Shown one piece after another: positions 19,538-29,512 of a stretch of 64,000 nucleotides of DNA; the first letter of the stretch is position 1; each line of letters begins with the position of its first letter. The stretch comes from Lachancea dasiensis (lineage: Eukaryota > Ascomycota > Saccharomycetes > Saccharomycetales > Saccharomycetaceae): positions 125,802 to 189,801 of the forward strand of contig LT598455.1 in assembly GCA_900074725.1 (NCBI GenBank), written 5' to 3'. The translations under genes and the position numbers were made by a program. The notes beneath the pieces are model-generated. The model was not told the DNA's origin, ran no database searches, and was given only the letters and a program-made list of their open reading frames with translations.

Positions 19538-20716
19538 ATGGACCATCAAGCTGGCAATTGGTATAAATGGTTTATTGCTGCGGCGAGTTTGGCGACTGCC
19601 GGATCGCTTTACTCTGCATTTGTTGCCTCTAGAAAGCTCTCAAAGTTGGCACCCCCCAAAGAAGGAGTAGCAGATTTAATCGGTAACACCCCGATGGTGA
19701 AACTGGAGTCCCTCTCAAATTCGACGGGCTGTGAAATCTATGCAAAGCTTGAACTGTGCAATCCCGGCGGTAGCGCCAAGGATCGGGTGGCCCTGGGTAT
19801 AGTACGAGCCGCCGAACGCAAGGGCCTCCTCAGACCCGGAATGCCTGATATAGTTTTTGAAGGGACTTCTGGATCTACTGGAATCTCGATAGCCACGATT
19901 TGTAATGCGTTGGGCTACAAAGCGCATATTTCTCTGCCTGATGACACTTCTGAGGAGAAACTAGCACTTTTGGAAAGTTTAGGGGCCCAAATCAATAAAG
20001 TGCGGCCTGCTGGAATCGTCGATCCCGAACAATACGTCAATGCTGCTCAGAGAGCGTGTAACGATCTGAATAGCAGTCAGGAGGTCAACTCTCAAGGTGT
20101 TTTTGCAGACCAATTTGAAAACGATGCAAACTGGAGAGTTCATTACGAGGGGACGGGGCCGGAAATATATAAGCAAATGGATGGTTGTATGGATGTGTTC
20201 ATCGCTGGCTGTGGGACTGGAGGAACGATATCGGGTGTTGCCAAGTACCTGCGAGAAAAGCTGGGTGACAAATTGACAGTTGTACTAGCGGATCCACAAG
20301 GCTCTGGATTTTACAATCGTGTGAAGCATGGAGTAATGTACGACCAAGTGGAGCAAGAAGGAACCCGAAGACGGCACCAAGTGGACACGATCGTGGAGGG
20401 CATCGGCCTCAATAGGGTAACCCATAATTTCAGCCAAGGTGAAGCTTTCATCGATGACGCTGTGAGAGTGACCGACAGCCAAGCTATTCGTATGGCCAAG
20501 TTTTTGTCTGTCAACGATGGGTTTTTCATTGGGAGTAGTACTGCCATCAACGCAGTTGCTGCCGTCAAAGTTGCCAAGCACTTGCCACCTGGATCCAAGA
20601 TTGTGATTATTGCCTGCGACAGTGGCTCTAGGCATCTTAGTAAATTCTGGAAAGCGGCCAAACAAATAGATCCACGTATCTCTTTACAAGAGGTACTCGA
20701 CAGTCCTCGATCGTGA
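19538..20716 (+). CDS. MCY1: Mitochondrial outer-membrane cysteine synthase-like protein
   Basis: 392 residues (393 in S. cerevisiae, YGR012W). A hydrophobic anchor at residues 10-30 precedes a fold-type II PLP enzyme domain: VADLIGNTPMVKLE, PLP lysine 81 in PGGSAKDRVALG, FEGTSGSTGISIA, and the phosphate-binding loop AGCGTGGTISGVAKYL. It resembles cysteine synthase/O-acetylserine sulfhydrylase, although yeasts make cysteine by other routes and the true substrate is uncertain. MCY1 followed by SNU71 and MSB2 is the S. cerevisiae order. Confidence 0.93.
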   Translation: MDHQAGNWYKWFIAAASLATAGSLYSAFVASRKLSKLAPPKEGVADLIGNTPMVKLESLSNSTGCEIYAKLELCNPGGSAKDRVALGIVRAAERKGLLRPGMPDIVFEGTSGSTGISIATICNALGYKAHISLPDDTSEEKLALLESLGAQINKVRPAGIVDPEQYVNAAQRACNDLNSSQEVNSQGVFADQFENDANWRVHYEGTGPEIYKQMDGCMDVFIAGCGTGGTISGVAKYLREKLGDKLTVVLADPQGSGFYNRVKHGVMYDQVEQEGTRRRHQVDTIVEGIGLNRVTHNFSQGEAFIDDAVRVTDSQAIRMAKFLSVNDGFFIGSSTAINAVAAVKVAKHLPPGSKIVIIACDSGSRHLSKFWKAAKQIDPRISLQEVLDSPRS

Positions 20717-21180
20717 CGGATTACAACGACTTTATAGATGTTAGCGACGTTGATCTGCAATGCATGTTTTTCCAGGGCGCTCAGGAAAGCTGTATTCGAA
20801 TCTTTCAAGTATGTAAAACTAAAGGAACAATGAAAGGCAGAGTAGCCGGTTGACATTATGCTAGGCTCTCGGACGGCGATCTTCTCTTTCGGATGGCTCG
20901 GCGGCTAAAGGAAATTCGGTTCGCTTACTGAAGTTATATAGTTATCGACATCACAAAGATGCCACCTGGATAAAAACATAACGTTATCGCATGTCAAATC
21001 CATAGCAGATATTTTGAATGATTTGAGAGCACCTCAAGGAACATTATCAGCCCGAGTTCAAGCCATTCACTTCGAACTTTCATCACGAAGTACGCTGGTC
21101 ACATCTTGGCATCATTAACTCTTATTCAATGTAAAGGTCCATCGTAGAAGCAAGAAAGCAAGCCAGCTGCAAGAGAAACA
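20717..21180. promoter_or_regulatory. MCY1-SNU71 intergenic region with URS1
   Basis: A 464-bp spacer. At 20898-20907 lies TCGGCGGCTA, an exact match to the URS1 core bound by Ume6, 274 bp upstream of the SNU71 ATG. A TATA-like stretch (GTTATATAG) follows near 20934. Nothing else recognised. Confidence 0.6.
20898..20907. promoter_or_regulatory. URS1 (Ume6-type) site upstream of SNU71
   Basis: TCGGCGGCTA is the full ten-base URS1 consensus used in S. cerevisiae early meiotic genes. It lies outside coding sequence and upstream of SNU71, since MCY1 ends before it on the same strand. Function here is inferred from the motif alone. Confidence 0.6.
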
Positions 21181-22854
21181 ATGAATTCTATGGTCTATGT
21201 TTGTCCAAGCGCCTATCTAGCCTCTCAAGATGCTAAACTATGGCATAGCGAGACATTCAAGCCAGGCTTCGTGCCAATTTTAAGAACAGATCTACTTAGA
21301 GTCAGAGACACGCTGGATAAGGTAGTATCTAGCGTCAACGAACGGAAAGCCGTCCACATTTACCAGAATGATCAAGGAGAAATGCCAAATCTCGGGAACC
21401 CAGCGACGGCAGACAGCAAGGAAGATGATGGAAATGCAACGGAACAGGAATACCAGGATGTAAAGCAGTTCCTTCCGATCTCCTTAGAACAACAGCTTTG
21501 CACCATCTCCCTTGTCCTCTCACATACAAATATTACACACAGCAAGCTGGCCCCATTCGTTGCCGACCTCGAAGCACTTTCGGCCAAACTACTGGGGGTG
21601 TCGAAAGTGCTACAGTGCTGGAGTTTCTTGAAAGGATTGGAGACCACCACGGTGTTTTTCAGAAGCGCAGAACCTAGCTATTTGGCGTCTTTGGTACATT
21701 GCTTGAATGCTGCTTGTGCAGTCTGGTCCAAGGACGAAGGATCTGAGGGCACTCGAGTGCATTTTGACGAGAATACAGCAAGATATCTGGAGGAGCATGG
21801 GCTAGGCGCGACGAAACTTGACAATTCTGCCTTTGAGGAGAGCGTCGCCCTTCTAGCGCGGACATTAGATCAGTCTCAGATCGAACAGGTGTCGGAAAAA
21901 GATGAAAACCGATCGGTGGATTATGAAGTGGACGTCTCAACTCTTAGTGATCTGCCGCATAGCTCTCTAGACCAATTGTGCAAAGATATTGTTCGCTTTC
22001 GTACCCGCGTCGTTACCATCGAAAAAGAGAAGCGTGCCAAGGCGGAGTACGAGGAGAATAGACGCATGGGTCAGCATATGATGAAGGTTTTCGATCAAAT
22101 CCGTAAGAGTAAAGGCGGCAAGGCAGCAGTTGAGGACGGAGAAAATGAGGACGGAGCTTCTGATCAAGAAGACGAAGAGGATAATGAGGACGATTTGGCA
22201 GTGGAGAAACGCCAAGAAGAAAAGCGGGAGAAGGAAGCAGAGCACTCATTCAAAGAACTGCTCGAGCGTTACACGGCGAACGTTGAGCCGCGGCTTCGCT
22301 CCTTGCAACAACAACTCGCGCACGAAAAAGCATATGAGAGTAAGTTACAGCAGGAGCGTCCATTGCATCTAAAAGAGCTACTGCATCTGGCATACAGTCC
22401 TTACTACGACCATCACCGGTCTTACAAAGACGAAGAGACCCGCCGTGACGAGGAGGATCGAGAACACCATGGAATCGCAGAGGCACTACGGGAACGTCAA
22501 CAAAGCGACCAGGAAGAAACCGGGGAAGGGCCCGTGGCGCCAACTGGGGAGCCCAACAAGTTCAAGATACAGATCGGGAAGGCACAAGCGGAGGGAAAAA
22601 GCTTGCTTCCCGAGGACGGAGAAGCACTTGTTGCTGTGCTTGGCTCGCTGCGCGATTCGAATGTAATTCAAGAACTCGTGGTGGAGTTTTTGGGTGAACC
22701 CGACCAGGACCTGGCCGACTACATCCTAGAGCACCTCAGAAACCATCGCGACAGACAAGCATTACTGGACGAACTACGGGAAACCTTTGATGAGGACGCG
22801 GATACCATTGTGCAGCGGATATGGGAGAAACTAAACTCCTTAGTGAACGGATAG
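21181..22854 (+). CDS. SNU71: U1 snRNP component Snu71
   Basis: 557 residues (620 in S. cerevisiae, YGR013W). The N-terminus (VCPSAYLASQDAKLWHSE) matches Snu71. The middle is a long charged region (residues 270-460) rich in Glu, Lys and Arg, likely helical. The C-terminal 85 residues form a PWI-type domain ending in TIVQRIWEKLNSL. Snu71 is a yeast-specific U1 snRNP protein working with Prp40 and Luc7 in 5' splice-site choice. Start chosen at the first ATG, which aligns with the remembered N-terminus. Confidence 0.9.
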   Translation: MNSMVYVCPSAYLASQDAKLWHSETFKPGFVPILRTDLLRVRDTLDKVVSSVNERKAVHIYQNDQGEMPNLGNPATADSKEDDGNATEQEYQDVKQFLPISLEQQLCTISLVLSHTNITHSKLAPFVADLEALSAKLLGVSKVLQCWSFLKGLETTTVFFRSAEPSYLASLVHCLNAACAVWSKDEGSEGTRVHFDENTARYLEEHGLGATKLDNSAFEESVALLARTLDQSQIEQVSEKDENRSVDYEVDVSTLSDLPHSSLDQLCKDIVRFRTRVVTIEKEKRAKAEYEENRRMGQHMMKVFDQIRKSKGGKAAVEDGENEDGASDQEDEEDNEDDLAVEKRQEEKREKEAEHSFKELLERYTANVEPRLRSLQQQLAHEKAYESKLQQERPLHLKELLHLAYSPYYDHHRSYKDEETRRDEEDREHHGIAEALRERQQSDQEETGEGPVAPTGEPNKFKIQIGKAQAEGKSLLPEDGEALVAVLGSLRDSNVIQELVVEFLGEPDQDLADYILEHLRNHRDRQALLDELRETFDEDADTIVQRIWEKLNSLVNG

Positions 22855-23845
22855 AGCACCACAGCCCCTGCCTATCGCCGCTCATCAGCGAGTCTTGAGA
22901 GGCCACGAACCTCGACGACACGTCCGTTAAACGTGATCTCATCGCCAGGCGATTCCTACGTGTTACCAAGAAAGTGTGTGCGCGAATCCGCAGACAACCT
23001 TGCGATCTCACTGGATAGACTACATTGGACAGTCTTCAACTTCTACGGTAGTCCGATCTCGTGCATGGTGTTTATCAGATGCGATTTGAGGTTTTCGCCA
23101 ATAACTAAATCACGTGGTACCAGGTGCCAGATTACAGCATCTTGCCGTTTTTGGTAGAATTTTCAAACCACGAAAAAATCGCTATGCTCGCATAACTACG
23201 AACGTTCTTGCATATCGCTACGCATATCATGTTACTTGCAAGAATGTGTTTGTTTGAGTTGTTTCCCAAGTAATCGTGACATCGTGAGCTAAGGTCTGGA
23301 CCCAGTTGAGGTACGTTTCCCGTTCACACCATTTTTTCTGGTTCGAGCTGGTCGAACTTAACTTTCCTCAACCACCATCCTCCAGCTATCGCTCTCTTTT
23401 AAAACCAGCCAACACCACTAGCAGGTCAAGTTTGGTGTGTTTCTGTTGACGATATTGACCGTTTGAACACACGTGGAAAACAAGCTCGGGTAGGCTCGAG
23501 GTTTTGCGATTATTCTAACTGTGTTCGCGTATTGAGCATCGAAAACTGTGGGCTCTGAAAAGCTTGATTTCCGTTCGCTTTCTGTTCCTCCTTTCTTTGA
23601 TCTTCCCATTTGGCCAGACGCGTCCCTTCCATACGGTACCCGTGTTGTCCGACAGAGCTGGAAGATCTCCGCTTTGATTGTTTTCAAGACGCGCTACTTA
23701 CGGAGCTGAAAGTAAGCCGATTTGAGCCAGTTGTTTAACCATAGTCACTCTTTTCCCTTTTTACCTCACTGGCTTTCTTTCGTTTTATCTTGCTGTTTGA
23801 ACCAGACAAGCGTGTACACTTTTCCCCTCTACATTCTGATTCGCA
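22855..23845. promoter_or_regulatory. MSB2 upstream region
   Basis: 991 bp before MSB2, long for this window, as is usual upstream of regulated cell-surface genes. I see no exact Ste12 (TGAAACA) or other confident site, no RNA gene and no protein-like frame. Confidence 0.35.
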
Positions 23846-26800
23846 ATGACCAATTATTTGACGTGGATCTCGATTGCGCTGTTAGCTTCTGAGGTTCAGG
23901 CAAGCAGACTGTCCGACTTCCTGAAGGAGTTGTCTCCAGGGTCTTACTCGAACCAAACCTCTGTGGCCGTTACGTCCGCCACGGAACATTCGGGAAGCTC
24001 TTCATCCCAGACTCCGTCCCAAACGTCTTCCCAAGCTTCATTCCTTTCTGAGCTATTGAGTAGTGCCACCTCTTCTGAGGTAGAGCTCAGCTCCACAACT
24101 AGGAGCACTGAGCCAAGCACCAGTTCCCTCGACCCTCGCGCTTCCTTCACTTCGAGCTACGGCGCAGAATCGGAAAGTTCGTCTATCTGGCAGACAACTT
24201 CCTCTATTCCCTCGACATCATCCTCGAACCCAGTCGCACATTGGTGGCGAACCTCGGCGGAGCCTTCTTCTGAATCTTCATCCTCCAAGAGCTCTCCCAC
24301 TTTGATAATATTATCCAGTTCTTCCACCAACGCTCCTACCACTACGTCTACTTCTGAAAGTGGTAGCACTGCTTCCCCCTGGAGTGCTGCTCTGGAGTCG
24401 AAGTATTCATCAACTTCAGATCTTGATGCCTCTACTTCCACTTTCGCTTCTGCCTCCTCAACTTCTACCACTCCCGCCTTTTCCAAGTCTAGCTCTAGCA
24501 CTCGCTCGTCACTTTCTGTATCCACATCTTCACTGGGCATTCAATCGTTTTCCGAGGAGTCTTCAACTGCGCTGACACCAACGTCATCGAACTCAGAAGT
24601 GCCTACTGCAACCTCTGCGCTCTTTACTTCTTCTGCCTCTAGCACGTCCACGTCGTCGGAATCCTTCGATTGGCTGCCTAGATCGTCGTCAAGCTTTTCC
24701 TCTAGTAGCTTGATTTCGTCTACTTCCTCTTCTTCCACTTCCGACAAAGGCTCAATCGCTACATCCGCAGAAACGCCATCCACATCGACTTCTTCTGGCA
24801 CGCTAGATGACCAGTCGTCGTCGTCTTTCACTGAACGGCTCTCATTGACAAGCTCAGAGCCGTCTTCGAGCACGAGCTTTTCTACATCAAATGCTCAAAC
24901 TACGCCTACCGGTACGACTTCATATTTGACTGGAACGACGGATGGGAGCACTGAATACTCATCAGAGATGTTTCAGATCACGCAATCTTCTACCGAGGCG
25001 GCAACAAGTGCTACGGCTACAGGGTCCTCGAGAGTATCGGGCTCTTTTGCAACAGCGGTACACTCGGCCCAACTTTCCTCAATATCAATTTTGCCCTCAA
25101 GCTCCTCTGGTGCTACACTGTCATTAGCTCCATCATTTGAACCAGTTTCAAGCGATGGAACCTCAACGTCATCTGTATTGCAAAACTCAGGGACGACCAC
25201 TTCTACCCCCATGAGCTCTTTCGGCCAATCTAGCGCATCACAGACTTTGGCTTCTTCATCCTCTTCCGTCACAATACCCCAATCGTCGCTTTCAGTGTCC
25301 TCGGAATTGAGTGAAGCGACCACGAATGTGCTTGATCAAACTCAGGCTTCCTCAGGATACTCGTCCGTTCTCCTCTCCTCCACGGCAAGTTCGTTGAGTG
25401 GGGTATTTGTTGCAACTACATCTTCAAACTCTCCCTCCTCTACTCTTCCTTCCCACACTTCCACTCCCGCCACTCAATACCCATCGAGTTCAGGTGCTAT
25501 TGAAAGTACAATTAGTTCCGTCTTCTCAACCCCAGGACCTAATCAGTGGTCCGAGTCTGTCACTTCCACTTTTGAATACCCCTCGAGCGCACAAACCAGC
25601 GCCTCTATAAGTGAACCCTCTGATTCCAAATCCTCATATCAATCGATCACGGAAGCTTCTTCCGAAACTTCAACTTTAAGTTCAGGAGATCTGTTAAGTC
25701 AGACAGCTGGTTCAAGTCAATCCACTTTTGAGGTGAGCTCATCTGCCAGTGAGAGTGTTGAAGGAAGCACAGTTTCTAGCTCTGTTCAGTCGAGCTCTCA
25801 GGTAATCGAAACTTCTAGCTCGCCTATTCCTTCGTGGTTTGTGGGGCCCTCGTCATCACTTGTTAGTTCCTCTTCTACATCCCAAGTGCTTTCAGATTCT
25901 ACAACTAGTGCCTCGTCTCAATCTGGAGGAAGTTTGGTTTCTTCAGACTCTACCATTGCCTCGGAAGCTTTATCAACGTTTCAACCAGTCTCTACTAGCG
26001 CGGTATCGATTTCTCAGACGTCTTCCACGTCGAGCCCTGGCGTCCTCGTTGAACCTACTTCTCAATCGTCACTGGTAAAAACTGAATCTTCGTCACAAAG
26101 CTTGCTAATCAGCAGCTCGCCAACACAGCTTTCATCGAGTGCTACTGCAGTCCTTACGTTGAGCTCCTCGCCTTCAAAAACGTCTACCTCGGGGTTTTTG
26201 ACTTCCACTGGTGAGGTCCCTTCGATTTCAGCCTCATCGACTTCCTATGCACAGCCCTTCAGCTCCTCGTCATCCAGTGGCACTTCGCAACAAATGTCGT
26301 CGGCTAGTCAGTCGAAAAGCACTGTGTCTGTATCATCTCTGAGATCGTTATCTTCCACCGTGGGCATCTCTTCAATTGCTACATCGGCGAGTTCCTCTCA
26401 AAGTTCTTCGCAACAGTCATCCTCCACTGGTCTGTCTGAGGCATCTGTGTCCACGTCGAACTGGAATGGCAATACGGTTTCGAGTATTGATGGCATTGCC
26501 TCATCGACATCTTCGATAGGCTCTCCTTCTACGTCTGAATCTTCCGCTATAACGACTGTATTGTCGCCAGTGATGACCTCCACTGGTGTACCTGTGGCTT
26601 CTGAATCTTATGCACCATCATTCTCAAGCGCTCCCTCCCCTTCCAGTTCTGCTGAGGTACCAAGCACAACCTCTAATTGGCTTCCAACTGCTATGATAAC
26701 AGCTGCTTCTTCTACTGAATCAGCAGCCGCCATCAACAGCGGTACCTCGAGTAGCTCTCAGCAAGGCACCCAAACTCTCCCTCAAGCCATTGGTGCCCCT

Positions 26801-27703
26801 ACAGAGGTTAGTCAACCTCAAGGTTACAGTTTAATCACAGTTGGATTCAAGCAGGTTTTGAATTATCCATTCGTTGTGTCAAATCCTGTTACTAGCGCTC
26901 AAATTTTTGCATACCTCCCTGACGCCCTAAATGAGCCCTTTGGGTTTTCATCCTCTGAAATTGAAGTGTTGAAGTTGGTCCCACTGCAAGTTAGCAATAG
27001 GGACTACCTCATCACTGTTGCAGAGGTTTACTTCCCAACAGATCAAGTGGCTGATCTACAAAAATTGATTCAGAATGGAGAGAGTAAGTTTTACAACATG
27101 AGCGGAAACAAGTTAGCCTCTTTCATTGATGCTACTGTTCCCTTGACGGGCTTAGTCAGTGCGAGCTCGAGCGCTTCTGGTTCCAGCGAAAACTCTGGGT
27201 CGTCTTCTAGTAGCAGCAGCGACTCTTCTGATGCTCAAACTGGTGAGAAAAGTGGATTAAGTAGCGCAGGAACCCTCGGGTCTTCCAGTTATTACTCCTC
27301 TAGTCTTGGCACCAAAGGCTTCAATAGCAAGAAAAAAATGATTGGGCTTATCGTTGGCGTTGCCTGCGGAGCATTGGTCTACATCGCGCTTATGGCCCTA
27401 GCTATCAGGTATGTTGTAAAAAAGAATCAAATAAGACAGAGCATGCCTGACTTAGAGGAAACATCGAGCTTTGACTCAGGATCTAATTCTGGAATATACG
27501 GCTTTGATGTCGAGAAGGACTTTGGCAATCGGGCCTCCATTACTCCCAGTATGAAGATCAACGATTGGATGAACCAAAACCACTACGGAGATGGGCCTGA
27601 TTCCACTCAAAACAGTGCTGCCGCAGAGCAAGGTGTTGCGAATGGTTTGAAAATTTCAAGACCAATTGCCACCGAAAATTCGTTAGGCTGGAACGACGTT
27701 TAA
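23846..27703 (+). CDS. MSB2: Signalling mucin Msb2, osmosensor of the HOG and filamentation pathways
   Basis: 1285 residues (1306 in S. cerevisiae, YGR014W). Signal peptide at residues 1-19 (TWISIALLASEVQA). Residues 25-990 are an extreme Ser/Thr-rich mucin region without exact long tandem repeats. A conserved folded extracellular domain shared with Hkr1 runs from about 985 to 1115 (VGFKQVLNYPFVVSNP), then a second short Ser-rich linker. A single transmembrane helix lies near 1165-1187 (MIGLIVGVACGALVYIALMA), followed by a cytoplasmic tail that in S. cerevisiae contacts Cdc42. Between SNU71 and EAT1 as in S. cerevisiae. Confidence 0.94.
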   Translation: MTNYLTWISIALLASEVQASRLSDFLKELSPGSYSNQTSVAVTSATEHSGSSSSQTPSQTSSQASFLSELLSSATSSEVELSSTTRSTEPSTSSLDPRASFTSSYGAESESSSIWQTTSSIPSTSSSNPVAHWWRTSAEPSSESSSSKSSPTLIILSSSSTNAPTTTSTSESGSTASPWSAALESKYSSTSDLDASTSTFASASSTSTTPAFSKSSSSTRSSLSVSTSSLGIQSFSEESSTALTPTSSNSEVPTATSALFTSSASSTSTSSESFDWLPRSSSSFSSSSLISSTSSSSTSDKGSIATSAETPSTSTSSGTLDDQSSSSFTERLSLTSSEPSSSTSFSTSNAQTTPTGTTSYLTGTTDGSTEYSSEMFQITQSSTEAATSATATGSSRVSGSFATAVHSAQLSSISILPSSSSGATLSLAPSFEPVSSDGTSTSSVLQNSGTTTSTPMSSFGQSSASQTLASSSSSVTIPQSSLSVSSELSEATTNVLDQTQASSGYSSVLLSSTASSLSGVFVATTSSNSPSSTLPSHTSTPATQYPSSSGAIESTISSVFSTPGPNQWSESVTSTFEYPSSAQTSASISEPSDSKSSYQSITEASSETSTLSSGDLLSQTAGSSQSTFEVSSSASESVEGSTVSSSVQSSSQVIETSSSPIPSWFVGPSSSLVSSSSTSQVLSDSTTSASSQSGGSLVSSDSTIASEALSTFQPVSTSAVSISQTSSTSSPGVLVEPTSQSSLVKTESSSQSLLISSSPTQLSSSATAVLTLSSSPSKTSTSGFLTSTGEVPSISASSTSYAQPFSSSSSSGTSQQMSSASQSKSTVSVSSLRSLSSTVGISSIATSASSSQSSSQQSSSTGLSEASVSTSNWNGNTVSSIDGIASSTSSIGSPSTSESSAITTVLSPVMTSTGVPVASESYAPSFSSAPSPSSSAEVPSTTSNWLPTAMITAASSTESAAAINSGTSSSSQQGTQTLPQAIGAPTEVSQPQGYSLITVGFKQVLNYPFVVSNPVTSAQIFAYLPDALNEPFGFSSSEIEVLKLVPLQVSNRDYLITVAEVYFPTDQVADLQKLIQNGESKFYNMSGNKLASFIDATVPLTGLVSASSSASGSSENSGSSSSSSSDSSDAQTGEKSGLSSAGTLGSSSYYSSSLGTKGFNSKKKMIGLIVGVACGALVYIALMALAIRYVVKKNQIRQSMPDLEETSSFDSGSNSGIYGFDVEKDFGNRASITPSMKINDWMNQNHYGDGPDSTQNSAAAEQGVANGLKISRPIATENSLGWNDV

Positions 27704-27807
27704 TCCAGGCGACAGCATGAGCTCGCAGGTTCGTCGCTATATATTTCTCAATAAATCTGTATTATTATTTTTTGATACACTAGGCACCTCACCTTTTTAA
27801 AACCTTT

Positions 27808-28743
27808 TTATTCAGCGGATAAATGCTTTAAGCAAGATTTGTAGAATTCCGTCGGCGCCTCAGTAACGATCGAGTGGCCCGTGTTAAATTCTTTCAGCGT
27901 GAAATTTGGAAAGTGTGCAGATAACCCGTCATTGGAGTTGACGAAAAGAGGTGACTTGAGGGCACGCATGAACAGAACCGGTACAGTAGTTGATTTACGA
28001 AATTCTAACGGATCTAGCTCATTGATATTGGGAGATTTTTTCACCACTTCAAGAATGTCGGTCATCTCTCCTCTGGGAATTCTATAGTTGATGTAAGGAT
28101 CCATGTCAGTAGACGGATCGAAAAGTTTTGAGTTCCCCTTAACTTCCAGAAAACCTTGTGCAAAATACAAGGCTGTGCCAGGGTTACAGTTGACCGGAAG
28201 ATTGCGGAATATACTTAGCACACTTTCTTTCCAATTTTTGCTCCCTTTCTTGATCTTTACTAGTCGATTTGAAATACTCTGTATAGTATTGAAGTTCTCT
28301 TTAATGTCCTCGCTAAGGTCTCCCAGATGGTAGGGTGGCATGTCAATCGAAATACATTTAACGACATTAATTTTGCGCGACAGGGCTGACATCAGTGCTA
28401 CTTTACCACCTAATGAGAAACCCATGATTGCAATAGGGCGTTTCTCCCCAACCGTGGTATGGAGCAGGTGGACAAGGTCTCTGGTAAGCGTCAAATAGTC
28501 GTATGGCTTGGCCAATGGAGATCTGCCATGATTTCGAAGATCAACGTTAAATACGTCTGTGTTCAGGTCATTGGCCAATCGCTTCCCTAAAGCCCCAAAA
28601 CTCCGTGCTGATCCAAATAGGCCATGTAAATTGACAATTAGAGGTTCACTTACCTTGGTGCTCGGCTGTCTAACGTGATGGAAGGCGAGATCAACAACCG
28701 ATTTGTAGGGCAGCTTATTCATCAAGTTGAATGCTGGTTTCAT
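27808..28743 (-). CDS. EAT1: Mitochondrial alpha/beta hydrolase (Eat1/YGR015C family)
   Basis: 311 residues (328 in S. cerevisiae YGR015C). Alpha/beta hydrolase motifs are visible: oxyanion-side NLHGLFGSARSF, RNHGRSP, the nucleophile elbow IMGFSLGGKVAL with Ser near residue 108, and the catalytic His in FNTGHSIVTEAP near 287. The N-terminus is basic and may target mitochondria. Relatives include ethanol acetyltransferase Eat1 and Imo32; which activity this copy has cannot be told from sequence. Placed between MSB2 and YGR016W as in S. cerevisiae, so I use the symbol EAT1. Confidence 0.85.
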   Translation of the reverse strand: MKPAFNLMNKLPYKSVVDLAFHHVRQPSTKVSEPLIVNLHGLFGSARSFGALGKRLANDLNTDVFNVDLRNHGRSPLAKPYDYLTLTRDLVHLLHTTVGEKRPIAIMGFSLGGKVALMSALSRKINVVKCISIDMPPYHLGDLSEDIKENFNTIQSISNRLVKIKKGSKNWKESVLSIFRNLPVNCNPGTALYFAQGFLEVKGNSKLFDPSTDMDPYINYRIPRGEMTDILEVVKKSPNINELDPLEFRKSTTVPVLFMRALKSPLFVNSNDGLSAHFPNFTLKEFNTGHSIVTEAPTEFYKSCLKHLSAE

Positions 28744-28939
28744 AAGAAGCTAACGCTAAAAAGATTTTGGTGTTGTCGTGAGGGACATCTCTCGAAAGGT
28801 TGTATAATAATTATGTTTAGCTTGTGTTTTAAGTCTTAATTGAATTTCGACTTGTCGAGGTGTTTCCTCCCATTTAGTTCGAACATCACACACAGCATTA
28901 ACAATAGCGAAGAAATAGCGCAAATCAAGCACTCAGCTA

Positions 28940-29512
28940 ATGTCCCGACTCAGAAAGTTCAACAATACCGTTTTGCAAAGTGTGAAGGGCGGCGCCGATA
29001 GCGACGATGAGACCCCATTCCATCCTCTCGACACCGAAGAGCAGGAGGAATTTATCAGTGATCTGGAACTTCGAAATCTTGCGGCAAATAATCAGCTTAT
29101 AGGCTTCTTGAGTGTAGGATACGTGGTATGCTGTGGGGTGTTCCTGTGGCTAGTAGTGAACGTTAGATCTGGGAGCAAGTCGCCAATATATAGGCGACTC
29201 TTGTTGTTTTGCGTCAACTCAATCGTATGTTCATTAATAGCCTTGCGATACGAGATCATCAAAGACTTCAAACTTGTGGGATCTATCAAGATGCGAGTCA
29301 CTAATCATAAGATCAACGCAGTCAATAGCGTGCTATTAATGCTTATCAGCTGGGAGGCATCCGACAAAGTAGATAGGCTCGGTCTGCAGATCCTACTACA
29401 TGTACCGCTGGTGCTTTTTGGTCTTTCTTTGGTCTCAAGAAGGTGGATGGATGATCTGGATAGCGAAATCGGAGGTTTGCGTGGCTTGAAGTATAAGTTC
29501 AAGAACGTTTAA
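28940..29512 (+). CDS. Conserved membrane protein of unknown function (YGR016W)
   Basis: 190 residues, the length I recall for S. cerevisiae YGR016W, with the same neighbours. Three hydrophobic segments are visible (about residues 53-72, 84-101 and 133-165), after an acidic cytosolic N-terminus. The C-terminus ends GGLRGLKYKFKNV. No catalytic motif is seen and the function is unknown. Its last 14 bases overlap, tail to tail, the last codons of REC102 on the other strand. Divergent from EAT1 with 196 bp between starts. Confidence 0.85.
   Translation: MSRLRKFNNTVLQSVKGGADSDDETPFHPLDTEEQEEFISDLELRNLAANNQLIGFLSVGYVVCCGVFLWLVVNVRSGSKSPIYRRLLLFCVNSIVCSLIALRYEIIKDFKLVGSIKMRVTNHKINAVNSVLLMLISWEASDKVDRLGLQILLHVPLVLFGLSLVSRRWMDDLDSEIGGLRGLKYKFKNV

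Noticed and set aside
23846-27703. Transposon or repeat array in the Ser/Thr-rich MSB2 region
   Set aside because: The bias comes from coding for mucin sequence; no exact long repeats or element ends are seen.
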